Shown here piece after piece: positions 9,576 to 18,500 of a DNA stretch of 20,531 bases. Source of the DNA: Rhizophagus sp. LPA8_4_AMF (Eukaryota; Glomeromycota; Glomeromycetes; Glomerales; Glomeraceae); NCBI GenBank assembly GCA_021464525.1, contig JADRCO010001295.1:1-20531 (forward strand), given 5' to 3'. The notes beneath the pieces are model-generated. The model was not told the origin of the DNA and did no database searches. It saw nothing but the letters and a program-made list of their open reading frames with translations. The position numbers and the translations under genes were made by a program. The stretch's first letter is position 1. Each line of letters opens with the position of its first letter.

Positions 9576-10941
9576 TCATGATCTTTTTTTTCCGTAAACT
9601 CTAAAAATCAAAAGAAATAAATGAATTTCACATTTTAATTTTAAATAAGATTGTCAAAACCCAATAATCAAAAACAAAAATACCTGTATGTCTTACAATA
9701 AGTCTTGAGTTTATTTACTTCATCGTACATAGTATTTATGGCTTCATTAAATTCTGATTCATTCATATTCATAAAGCCACAAAATTCTTTTTTCTTTAAT
9801 TCTAACCGTTTAAAGAGATTCTGACAAACCTAAATATATGTATATATAGTATCTCGTAAATCATCACGGAAAGATTAAACGGTTAAAGAGGCCAATATCG
9901 TATTGAATCGAATTAATTACCAGTTGCGAAAGTCTTCCACCGAAAAGTGGAGTAATTCTATGATCTGAGTGTACGGTACTAGAATCAATCATCTTGTTGG
10001 AGGTTAAAGCTTTTTGAAAAACACAAGGATTTAATTGATGAATTCCTCTTTCCAAATTAAATTCATCATCTATTAATAAAAACTAGATTAGTAAATAATA
10101 AAGTCTTGACGTAATTAACACAGATTTAATAAGTTCTTATTATACTTACAAGCTTTAAACATTCTATTCGTCGTATGACCAGCACTGGACAAAGGTGACA
10201 TTTCCATTAACTCTACCCATCCTCCAGGTTTCAATACTCTAATCATCTCTGGTAGAATATATTTTTCCCAATCAGCTTCATTCACAGAAGTAAAAAATCT
10301 TTGGTGTACGAAATCAAAAGTATCATCAGGAAAAGGTAATCCTTCCATTAGATTGTGATGAAGAAATGCGGCATTGGGTAATTCCATTTCTATTCTGGCA
10401 CGTTCCGCATCATCATCTATGCCAACAAATGTTGAATTAGAATATTCTGTAGCTAAATCGCTCATCCAAATTCCACTTCCACATCTAAGTTCAAATTTAA
10501 TAAATACAAAACAAGCAAAAAAGTAAAACAATACAAATTGATCAATTAGGGAAAAACTTAGGAAAAAACTTACTGAACATCCAATACTTTTGCGCCTCCA
10601 AGCTCAAAATTTTCTTCAAGTGGGGAAGAATAATTATTTCTCCAAACACATTTACTAAATAAATAATGTTGCATTTGTAATCTTTCAATATTTTTGTCAG
10701 CGCTTGGTAAAAAATATTCTCCTCCTTCGATATTTCGTAATCCTTTTGGATCTGAAGGTGGCAAAAGGTCATAAAATGAGTTTATTGTCATTATTTCATC
10801 ATTATTACTAAGTTGACTGGCTTTATCAGATGATGATGTTGATGAAGTATCAGAACTTGGTGGATCAGTATGTCTTCGCTTGGGCTTATTTTTTTTATTT
10901 TTCATTTTTATATCATTGATCCATTGTGTATCTCGAAACAT
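9576..10941 (-). CDS. Class I SAM-dependent methyltransferase, five exons, 340 aa (gene B)
   Basis: Exons on the minus strand are 10574-10941, 10150-10484, 9921-10069, 9684-9829 and 9576-9600; they total 1023 nt with matching phases (2, 1, 0, 2). Donors are GTAAGT, GTAAGT, GTAATT and GTATTT, and all acceptors are AG. Residues 12-23 are lysine/arginine-rich and 28-48 Ser/Thr-rich and probably disordered. M13 is an alternative start. The catalytic core follows: LQMQHYLF..VWRNNYSSPLEE (88-110), motif I KVLDVQCGSGIW (118-129), acidic D146, LPFPDDTFDFVHQR (172-185), motif IRVLKPGGWVELME (204-217), GGRLSQL (278-284) and the C-terminal TYRVYGKKRS. Motif I has Q123 where Gly is usual. Intron 1 falls inside motif I and the last exon encodes only eight codons. 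It is a paralogue of the gene at 56-1000. The substrate is unknown. The basic stretch could act as a nuclear signal. Confidence 0.88.
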
Positions 10942-11047
10942 TTGTTTATTTTGAAAAAAAAGGAAAAAATAAAAGAAGGTAGCGTAACTTAAAAAGAAAA
11001 TTAGTATTAAAAAAAAAAAAAATCCTATTAAATAATTGGATATGTTG

Positions 11048-11080
11048 TATATATATTTATATATATACAGTATATATTCC
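11048..11080 (-). promoter_or_regulatory. Putative TATA-type core promoter of gene B
   Basis: On the minus strand this reads ATATATACTGTATATATATAA, starting about 105-140 bp upstream of the gene B ATG. The same ATACTGTATATATA core lies 150-165 bp upstream of the kinase gene. Confidence 0.35.
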
Positions 11081-11613
11081 TTTTTCCAAAAAAAAAAAAA
11101 GAAAAAGAAAAAAATTTTTTTTTTTTGAAAAAAATGTTTCTACATATTATTTATATATTTTTTCATAATATTTGCTTGTGTAAAAGATAATCTTATCAAT
11201 AAACGCTGCGTGAGAATTTTAAAAAATCAAAAGCATTTAAAGTTTAAGATGATGCAAGTATCTTATCTCTTAACTGGTTGAAATTAAATTGATGGTGATA
11301 AGGTCATGCTGTCTTATTTAGTTAAATAAATCTGCATTAGGTCGATTTTGACAAAAAAACGCGAATGAAAACATGCGGTGAGATTACTCAGAAGAGTATC
11401 CCGTTTGTAAATAATAATATACTCCCAACTAATTAAAAATTTTTAATCATGTATTAGAATTAAATTTATTAGAATTTGGGGAAATTACTTATTTGGTAAA
11501 TATTTCTTTTTTTTTTGGCTTGCATAATGTATTTATTATTAGTTAATCATTTACATTCTGATTTACGGCTTATGCATTAATTGCATTTATATTTTTAATT
11601 CAATCAGAGTTAC

Positions 11614-11629
11614 GAAATTTCGAAGTTTC
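11614..11629. promoter_or_regulatory. Possible heat-shock-element-like repeat
   Basis: GAAATTTCGAAGTTTC contains two head-to-tail GAAnnTTC dyads. Classical HSEs need alternating units at 5-bp steps, and here the second dyad is out of that register. A chance or other regulatory motif is therefore possible. Confidence 0.2.
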
Positions 11630-12252
11630 GGCAGTTAAGATGCTTTTGAAAAGTCAAATGATGGAAACATAAGAAAGTTCTATTTCCTCACATTGTCACG
11701 TCTAAATAAATAGACCATTTCAAGTAATTTGGATTGATCACGTTACAATTAAGTCACGAGTGACGATACTTTAAAAAAAGTTGGTGACGTTATCTAGAAG
11801 GAATAACAGAAAAGGTTAGATTATGTCTTTATCAGGTCACATAATGATCACATGTTTTAGAAGTCTACGGAATTGACCGAAGATTTTTAATCGCTTATAA
11901 TGAAAAAAACTTGATCGTTAATAATGAAACCTGTAGAAAACTAGAAGTAACAATCATAATGAATTGATAGATAACCCAAAGTGGTCTGACGCGCGGAATT
12001 GACTGCGAATTTGGCGTTAAATTAAATTTTTTGATTTTTTTTACGTAATTATTTTCTTACATTAATCCATATTAGATAAGGGGTTTACACGATGACGCAA
12101 GTTGCAGATTTTATAGGGGAAATTTTAATCAAATTAATCGAATTTGATCTATTCTTTGGAGGGTTAGATCTTATGTATGGATTTACGTTTTACATAAATC
12201 AAATTATATAAATTCAACTTACCTTTTTTACACCCTTTTAAAAATAATCATC

Positions 12253-13888
12253 ATGAATGACCGACAGGATGATGAGACGCAATTTTCTTCAAGAATGGCA
12301 ACAATCGGTACCGAATCTAACTCTAACGTCGTTACTACGTAATAAAAATTTTTTTAAAAAATGATTGAATATTTAAAAAAAATAATTTAAATTAAAAATT
12401 TTTATCAATTACAGCATCTCAGAAATTATTGAACCACTTAATGAGTTTCAAAAGAAAATTATATACCCACTTAGATATAAAATTAATTTAAGAAACGTTG
12501 GTAATAATCTTCTCATAATCTTTAAAATAATATTTTTTTTTTTATAATGTAATTTTATTTATTCGATAGGAAAAATGTGTGTATGAACCTCAATCCGAAT
12601 CTGAACTATACAAAACTCCTTTACAAAAGAAATTATATTATTTTTTTGAGGAACCTCAATCTAGAAAAGCGAAAGCTTTTTCTTTCTTTTCCAATATATG
12701 CATACTTGCTACAATATTAATTATTTGTCTCGATTCATTGCCAATTTTTCTTATGATTAAGAATGTGAATGTTCACATATGGTAATTATATATTTATATA
12801 TATATACGTAATATGATATATAATGTATATGTGCTTATGACTAATTTTTTGATTTTAGGCTCCCGTTTGATATTTTGATAGTTGTAGTATTTACTATAGA
12901 ATATGTTGGATGTTTTCTTGCTGCTCCAAATAAATGGAAATTTACAATAAATCCATTCAATTTGTTGAATTTGATTTCAATCATACCTTTTTATCTTCAG
13001 ATAGTTAGTCCTTTTGCTGCAGATACGACTCTTCGATATACTAGGATTCTACGATTGGCTAGAATTATCAAATCATTACAAAGTATTGGAAAATATTCTG
13101 ATGGATTCTTGGTAATTATTTTTAAAATTTACTCTTATAAAATGGGATTAATCTTAATATTCTAAATCTTTATTTAGATTGCGACAAATATAATTATAAT
13201 ATCATCAATTCGAATAATTTTAAACTTAGTTTATGTTTTAATAATATTAATAATTTCAGCAACCATTATATATTATGCTGAAAGAGGTGAATTTGATAGT
13301 GTTACAAGTTCATGGCATAGGACATTACCAGATGGAACAAGGGAAAAGAGTCCATTTCAATCCATTTTTCACAGTTTATATTGGAGTATAACTACAATGA
13401 CAACAACTGGATTTGGTGATTTAGTCCCAATAACACCAATTGGACAATTAATTGCCGCATTAACTTCTTTATCAGGAATTTTAATCATTGCGATAACTTC
13501 TTCTATCATTGGAATAAATTCTGACTTGGAATGGTCAAGATATCAACAACATAAAACTAAAGTGAATTTTTCTGAAATGTGGAAAGCAATTGATGATAAA
13601 GATATTGATAATTTAAGTCATAGTGAACTAATCAGAAAGGAAGAGATTTTGGAATTTCAATATGGTATTTTAAAGGACCTTATAGAAGAAATTCAAAGGA
13701 AAATTAACGACACTTATGGTATGACTTATTTAGTTAAACATAACGAATTAGAGGTTAAACGTGTTCTAACGAATGAAAAATTAAGTAAATTAGAATTTGA
13801 GATAAAAAAATATGAAACTCTTTTGGGAAATATCGATGATTATCATCATGAAAGGCTTGACAAAAAACAAAAAAAAAAATTATTGTAA
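12253..13888 (+). CDS. Voltage-gated (Kv-type) potassium-channel-like protein, five exons, about 447 aa
   Basis: Proposed exons: 12253-12338, 12415-12496, 12570-12781, 12859-13111 and 13178-13888. Exons 3-5 are secure (phases 2 and 0). The exon 2 end is uncertain: the good donor GTAATA at 12501 breaks the frame, whereas GTTGGT at 12497 keeps it. Six membrane segments are visible: S1 about 92-115, S2 129-148 with FTIEY, S3 158-176, S4 182-200, S5 214-245 and S6 301-323. S4 has R/R/R/R/K at every third position (LRYTRILRLARIIKS). The pore reads TTMTTTGFGDLVP, a K+ filter with GFG in place of GYG. S3 has Asn164 where Kv channels usually have Asp. The Pro-x-Pro hinge of S6 is absent, and no T1 domain precedes S1. 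After S6 comes a charged, coiled-coil-like tail (about 360-430) ending in lysines. It likely acts as a tetrameric plasma- or internal-membrane K+ channel. Confidence 0.85.
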
Positions 13889-14289
13889 ATATTAAAGAAC
13901 TTTTAAGATTTGATTACAAAATCTTTTTGTATAAATTGGATAAAAAAAAACCAATAGAGAAAAAAAAAAATTTTTTTTATATTGCATATTGAGGAATTGG
14001 AGCAAAATTTTTTTTTTTTTATCTGTTATTACTCAATTTAATTTATTACACCAAAGAACAATGGTATTTCGTGATTTTAAAAAGTTTGATTTCGTGATGT
14101 CAATAATTTACGTACTACAATATATAAATATAATTTGTACCAATAACGAGGAAACGTTTCTCAGATCTTTCCTAATTTAATAAAGTCTGTTGGATGTTCC
14201 ACAAATATAACGTATATCTGTATAAAATCTTTTTTCAAAGTTCGATGAGCATCATTTTTTTGGATCTCTTCTCTTAAAAAATAATCAAA
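13889..14289. other. Channel 3' flank and transporter promoter region
   Basis: About 400 bp between two plus-strand genes, with homopolymer A/T runs. A TATATAAAT word near 14120-14128 lies about 165 bp before the next ATG. Short frames on either strand (13989-14180; 14161-14388 minus) have no supporting features, and the latter overlaps the first transporter exon in antisense. Confidence 0.4.
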
Positions 14290-15720
14290 ATGATGGCTCT
14301 TCGTCAAATATTTCAACGTAGACCTCCTCACCATACTCCTCACCATTATGATACAATTCCTGAAGACCCTCATGATCGATATTATCATGTAAATATGGTC
14401 GAAATAAAATAGAATTATTTTTTTTTTAAAAAAAACATTATGTATATATATTTTTATTTACTAAATTTTAGTCAGAAGACCATTTTGAATCACCAGAGTT
14501 AATTCGTGACATGATTCTTGGAATTAGCGACGGTCTAACGGTAAAAAGTCAGACTTTTCTTTTTTTTTTTTGCTGAAAATGTTATTGAAAATAATTTTAA
14601 ATATGTTATAGGTACCCTTCGCTTTGTCTGCCGGATTATCTTCTATGGGAAGTAATCGTCTTGTTATTACCGGAGGAATGGCCGGTTTGTCAAATTGGAA
14701 TTGCTCAATTTTGTGTTTAAATTATTAAATTTCCAAAAAATTAATAAATTTTTTATTATAGAGTTGATTTCAGGTGCAATTTCGATGGGATTAGGCGGGT
14801 ATATATCATTTTTAATTCACTAAAAAATATACTATTTTTTTAGTTTGAATATACATATATGCTTTTCCTTTATTTAGATCTCTACTTTTCCTTTATTTAG
14901 ATATCTGAGTGCAAAGTCAGAAGCTGATCATTACAACGCTGAAAGAAGGAGAGAGGAATGGGAAGGTATGGTTGATTTCAAAGGATATGGTCATTATCCA
15001 ACAAGTTACAAGTTGAAGTAATCTTATGTATACTCTTATTTTCAAAGTGGAAAACTGTCTAGATGCAGAAATTCAAGAGATATATGGTACGTATTTTTAA
15101 AGAATCTCAATAAAGAGTTAACCAACTTTAATAATAGTAATAATCTCTTTTTTTTTGGATAATAGATATTATGGCACCTTACGGATTAGATAAGGATGCT
15201 TTAGCACCTGTTATTGAAAAATTTAAATCTGATCCTCAAAAATTCGTTGATTTTATGATGAAATTTGAGCTAAACCTTGAAAAGCCAAACCCTTCAAGAT
15301 CTTGGGTGAGTTGTTATATCATTTCCGATAAATTATAATGATTAAAATTGAAAATAATGAAATATTTATCCTCTTTTTATAGCAAAGTGCTATGACGATT
15401 GGAGTTTCTTATTTCGTTGCCGGTCTAATACCGTTAATCCCTTATTTATTTGTGGAGAATGTTATTATTGGACTTTATGCTAGTAGTTTAGTAACTATAT
15501 TATGTCTTTTAGTCTTTGGATATATTAAAGCGTTATTCACTTCTCCTGAAAAAGCTTGGTGGGGTGCTATACAAACTGCATTTGTTGGTGGAATTGCAGC
15601 AGGTGAGAGAATTTTCATTTCTAATAAAATTATGATAAGAATAATTTTTATTAACTTACAACTTTTCCTTTTAAAGCTGCATCTTATGGAGGCGTTTGGT
15701 TAATTGGACGTGAGGATTAA
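14290..15720 (+). CDS. CCC1/VIT1-family vacuolar iron/manganese transporter, nine exons, 256 aa
   Basis: Exons 14290-14388, 14472-14540, 14612-14684, 14762-14798, 14901-14965, 15063-15086, 15166-15305, 15383-15602 and 15677-15720 total 771 nt with every phase matching. Two adjacent in-frame ATGs (14290, 14293) give MMALRQ. A His-rich N-terminus precedes IRDMILGISDGLTVPFALSA (44-63), which carries the conserved TM1 Asp (D53). Next come GGMAELISGAISMGLGGYLSA (TM2, with M89 and the SMGLGGY signature) and a cytosolic acidic helix region EADHYNAERRREEWEDAEIQE (100-120), the metal-binding domain in this family. Three further membrane helices follow (about 174-195, 197-219, 230-252). The family exports cytosolic Fe2+/Mn2+ into the vacuole against protons, protecting from metal overload. 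The length is typical. Metal specificity cannot be read from the sequence. Confidence 0.93.
14862..14907 (+). repeat. Tandem duplication of the 3' splice site of transporter intron 4
   Basis: A 23-bp unit is present twice: CTTTTCCTTTATTTAGAT starts at 14862 and again at 14885. Both copies carry a pyrimidine tract and TTTAG acceptor. Only the downstream AG (14900) keeps the reading frame; use of the upstream AG would add 23 nt and reach TGA within about ten codons. Confidence 0.85.
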
Positions 15721-16361
15721 AGATGAATATTTTTTAATATCTTTATAATATTTTTCTTTTATTTTATATTTGATCCTTTTTCAATCTCATCATAATACTA
15801 ACATCACTAGTGTGTCATGACCGCATTAAAATATGTAATCATTAAAATTTGTATCCTTTCAGTTATTAATTGTGCAATAAAGGGAGTGTATTTACTTTTT
15901 GGTCTTAAATTGGTATTTTATTTCAAACTTTATATGTGTACATGTTTATAAACCAGTGAAACAAATAACAAACGAATTTGTGTTTAGATTATATATTGAA
16001 AGATTGATTTTCATTGTCCGTCGCTCTAGAAGGTTCATCAAATTCCGGATTATTATTACTTTTATGTTCTAGTTTATTTTGTTTAGGAGTCTAGACCCGT
16101 AAGTGGCGCCCATGCAGTGTTACAGATCATCTGCTGCTAAAATAAAAAACAGTTGTTGACAGGAATCTAGACTCGTTAATATAACCCAAATTTGTATTAA
16201 AGTCAACCAAAAAAAAACCCATATAATTACCTAAGGAGCGTATTTTTAAGAGAAAAAATTCAACTTTTTTTTTTAAAAAAAAAAAAAAATTTACCACAAA
16301 AATTCAATACCGTAACAAACACCACAATAAATAATTCTAATAATAATAATAAATAAACAAA
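15721..16361. other. Intergenic between transporter and orphan gene
   Basis: This contains the transporter 3' flank, an 18-bp imperfect direct repeat (AGGAGTCTAGACCCGTAA at 16085 and AGGAATCTAGACTCGTTA at 16161, 15 of 18 identical) and an A/T homopolymer block at 16266-16290. A CA-rich, ATG-free leader follows directly before the next start codon. No other gene is seen. Confidence 0.45.
15876..15881 (+). terminator. Candidate polyadenylation signal AATAAA
   Basis: A canonical hexamer about 155 bp after the transporter stop codon. It is only a candidate because AT-rich DNA produces this word often. Confidence 0.3.
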
Positions 16362-16595
16362 ATGTCAATCACAAATTCTACAAATCTTACCGACAATATT
16401 AAAGCAGAAGAAATTGATGTCGAAGATCCGAATAGAGCGTTAATTGTAGCTGCTGCCGTTGCTTCGGCTATAAGAGAATCAAACCAACATGACTGGGAAG
16501 CAGCTTGTCGTTCAATTCTTGAAAATAAATCACTCACAGAATCAGAAAAGAATTTTATTGTTGCTCTCATAAAAAACAAAAAAATTTCAATATAA
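16362..16595 (+). CDS. Small orphan protein, 77 aa, intronless
   Basis: The ATG at 16362 sits in a good context (ACAAAATGTC) after an ATG-free leader of about 70 bp rich in AAT/CAA, as expected for a transcribed gene. I do not recognise the family. The protein has a polar N-terminus with an acidic patch (AEEIDVEDPN, 15-24) and a predicted alanine-rich helix (25-38, RALIVAAAVASAIR). A second amphipathic helix is DWEAACRSILENK (44-56), and a third is SESEKNF-like, followed by IVALIKNKK. There is no signal peptide or membrane segment. Codon third positions and mixed composition look coding, and the region is far less AT-biased than its flanks. The antisense frame over the same bases (16337-16579) is a mirror effect. 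It is likely a small soluble helical protein of unknown role. Confidence 0.6.
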   Translation: MSITNSTNLTDNIKAEEIDVEDPNRALIVAAAVASAIRESNQHDWEAACRSILENKSLTESEKNFIVALIKNKKISI

Positions 16596-16992
16596 TTAAT
16601 TATGTATTATAAATTTATTTACATCAATTTACTTTCTTAATTTTAGATATAATTCTGTAGAGTATGTAAAAAAAGGAAAAATAATTATCTATATAGATTT
16701 TTTTTTAATCCCTTTTTTTTTTTGTAAATTATGGACTTTTAGTAAATGCATTTTTTAACGCACACAAAAAAAAACCCCCTATTCGATTAGCCATTGTAAA
16801 AAAATTAAAAAAAATCTCATCCTTACCCTCTTCTAATAAACATAAATCTCTTTTTATATATATATAATTTTATGTTTTTTTTAAAAAAAAAAATACAGGA
16901 AAAATCTCGATTTTTTTTTTCATGTTAATATTGTTTTATTACTTCTATACTTATAATAACTTTTATTATATAATAAACTCCAAAGTTTAAAA
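16596..16992. other. Convergent 3' flanks of the orphan gene and the kinase
   Basis: A/T homopolymers and a (TA) run at 16856-16866. On the minus strand AATAAAA near 16961-16968, about 25-30 bp after the kinase stop, could be its polyadenylation signal. Confidence 0.4.
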
Positions 16993-18333
16993 TCAATCAT
17001 TTATATTATGTATATTTCCAGAAATTTGAAGTTCATGACAATTCGTAAAATAATTGAACTCGTATGTAATATCATGATTATTCATATTTGTAGTAATATT
17101 AATATCCGAATTTCTCACTAAAAATTAACGAGTTTAACAAAAAAAATTAATAAATTAAATGATAATAATAATAGTAAATTGATTTTAACTTACTGGTATC
17201 ATTTTCACTTGAATTATTCGAATTATCAAGATCCAATATCTCTTGATCAGAGTTGATGTACAAATTCCTTATATATTTAAGGACAAGTTCCATAGATGGT
17301 CTTTTTAAATAATCTTCATCCCAACACGATTTCATTAATAATTCAAAAAATTTTGGAATTCCAGAATGAATTTCAGGTCTTATTCCTGGACTACAACAAA
17401 TATCTAAAAGAAGAATCGTATCAGAAGCACGGCCATTGTATGGTTTAAGACCAGAGCAAATTTCCCACAAGATGATACCAAAACTATAAACGTCAGCTGC
17501 TTGAGAGTAACCCGTTTTACGACGAAAAAGTTCTGGTGCAACATATGGAATAACTCCATAAACTTCTGTCGTTACAGGACTATTTAATTTTTTCGATAAA
17601 CCAAGATCAGATATTAGGGCTTTTCCTCCCGCGGAAATTAAGATATTGCCACTATGAAAATCTGCATGAATTAATCCGGTTCTGTGAATATCAGCAAGGC
17701 CTGTTGCGATATCCAAGACTAAACCGAACTTTACTTTCCACGAAAGGTTTGGATTTTTACTTAAATATTGACCTAAATTTCCTTTATGTGCGTATTTCAT
17801 TACTAATAAAAATTCCCCCGTTTTTATATCTTTGCTTATACCAAGAAGTGGTACAACTGATTTAGACTTTATACATAATTTATGCGCATGAAATTCGGAT
17901 AAATTCGAACAAGTGATATATTTAATGGCAACTTCTCTTCCACTTTTAAATATTTTTGATTTTGTGTCATTTTCAAAGATTAATCTTGATCTATCATCAT
18001 CCAATAATGCTTTAAAAACTCTACCAAAACCTCCACTTGAAATAAGCTCGATTTGTTTAAGTTGTTCGAATGGAATCCAATATCCATTATCTTCTACTTC
18101 TTCTTTATTAATAAAATTAATAAAATATTGTATAATTATTTTTATTATAAGATAAGATAAAGTGAATATATGGATTATGACAATAATTCCTGTAAAAATT
18201 ATCGTTATCGGTATTAAAATTATACAAATTATATTCAAAATTTTATTATATCTAACAAAGGAAAAAAAGATAGAGCAATTTAATCTCAAATGACAATATT
18301 TTAAAAAAGGAATAATTTTTACCTACAGCTCAT
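16993..18333 (-). CDS. Membrane-anchored protein kinase of the tyrosine-kinase-like group, three exons, 397 aa
   Basis: Exons on the minus strand are 18323-18333 (11 nt, ATG AGC TGT AG), 17194-18251 and 16993-17117; the total is 1194 nt. Intron 1 has donor GTAAAA and a strong pyrimidine tract before GTTAG. Intron 2 has GTAAGT and TTTTTAG. The large exon lacks any ATG before the kinase core, which forces the tiny first exon. Residues 8-50 form one long or two short hydrophobic helices (IICIILIPITIIFTGIIVII, then YLIIKIIIQYFI). The kinase domain is about 68-338: G-loop SSGGFGRVF (75-83, first Gly replaced by Ser), VAIK with K114, catalytic loop HADFHSGN (H199, D201, N205; the usual HRD Arg is Ala), SDLG instead of DFG (D219), PYVAPE (239-244), and the DVYSFGIILWE and CW....RP subdomains. 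Lys, both Asp and Asn are kept, so activity is likely. A polar Asn-rich tail follows. Confidence 0.88.
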
Positions 18334-18337
18334 CCAT
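18323..18337 (-). promoter_or_regulatory. Overlapping minimal upstream reading frame (MDEL-stop) at the kinase start
   Basis: ATG GAT GAG CTG TAG begins four bases before the proposed kinase ATG in a different frame. It ends exactly at the last base of exon 1, so it is complete in the mature mRNA. Such a frame could reduce initiation at the kinase start. This is inference from position only. Confidence 0.35.
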
Positions 18338-18461
18338 ATTAAAGTTAATTGAATAGTTGTAGTAGTTTGCAGTCTTGATTATGGTAGTTAACTCGACAAT
18401 TTTAAAATAATAAATGCTTTAAAAGGGTAAACGTTTTTTATCACACATTGCATAAATACAC

Positions 18462-18500
18462 TATATATATATATATAATTTTTATATATACAGTATAATA
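18462..18500 (-). promoter_or_regulatory. Putative TATA-type core promoter of the kinase gene
   Basis: The minus strand reads TTATACTGTATATATAAA followed by a TA tract, about 130-165 bp upstream of the kinase ATG. It resembles the block upstream of gene B. Confidence 0.35.

Larger units (their letters stand above)
10942..12252. promoter_or_regulatory. Divergent intergenic region between gene B and the channel gene
   Basis: This 1.3-kb region must hold the promoters of both divergently transcribed genes. Visible signals are the TATA-like block at 11048-11080 (minus) and TATATAAA at 12205-12212, about 40 bp before the channel ATG. There is also a double GAAnnTTC block at 11614-11629 and a near-palindrome GTCACGAGTGAC at about 11753-11764. 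No coding frame is convincing. Confidence 0.45.

Noticed and set aside
9394-9597. 67-codon plus-strand frame with a His-rich end
   Set aside because: It overlaps the last exon of methyltransferase gene B in antisense and has no motifs.
16098-16112. GTGGCGCCC word resembling a retroelement primer-binding site, near 18-bp imperfect direct repeats
   Set aside because: There is no long terminal repeat, polypurine tract or coding sequence nearby; a short chance match.
16337-16579. 80-codon antisense frame
   Set aside because: It mirrors the plus-strand 77-aa gene, which has the better start context and leader.
18252-18289. Kinase N-terminus extended upstream from a TTG codon
   Set aside because: TTG is not a credible start here, and a pyrimidine-rich acceptor at 18252 shows this is the end of an intron.
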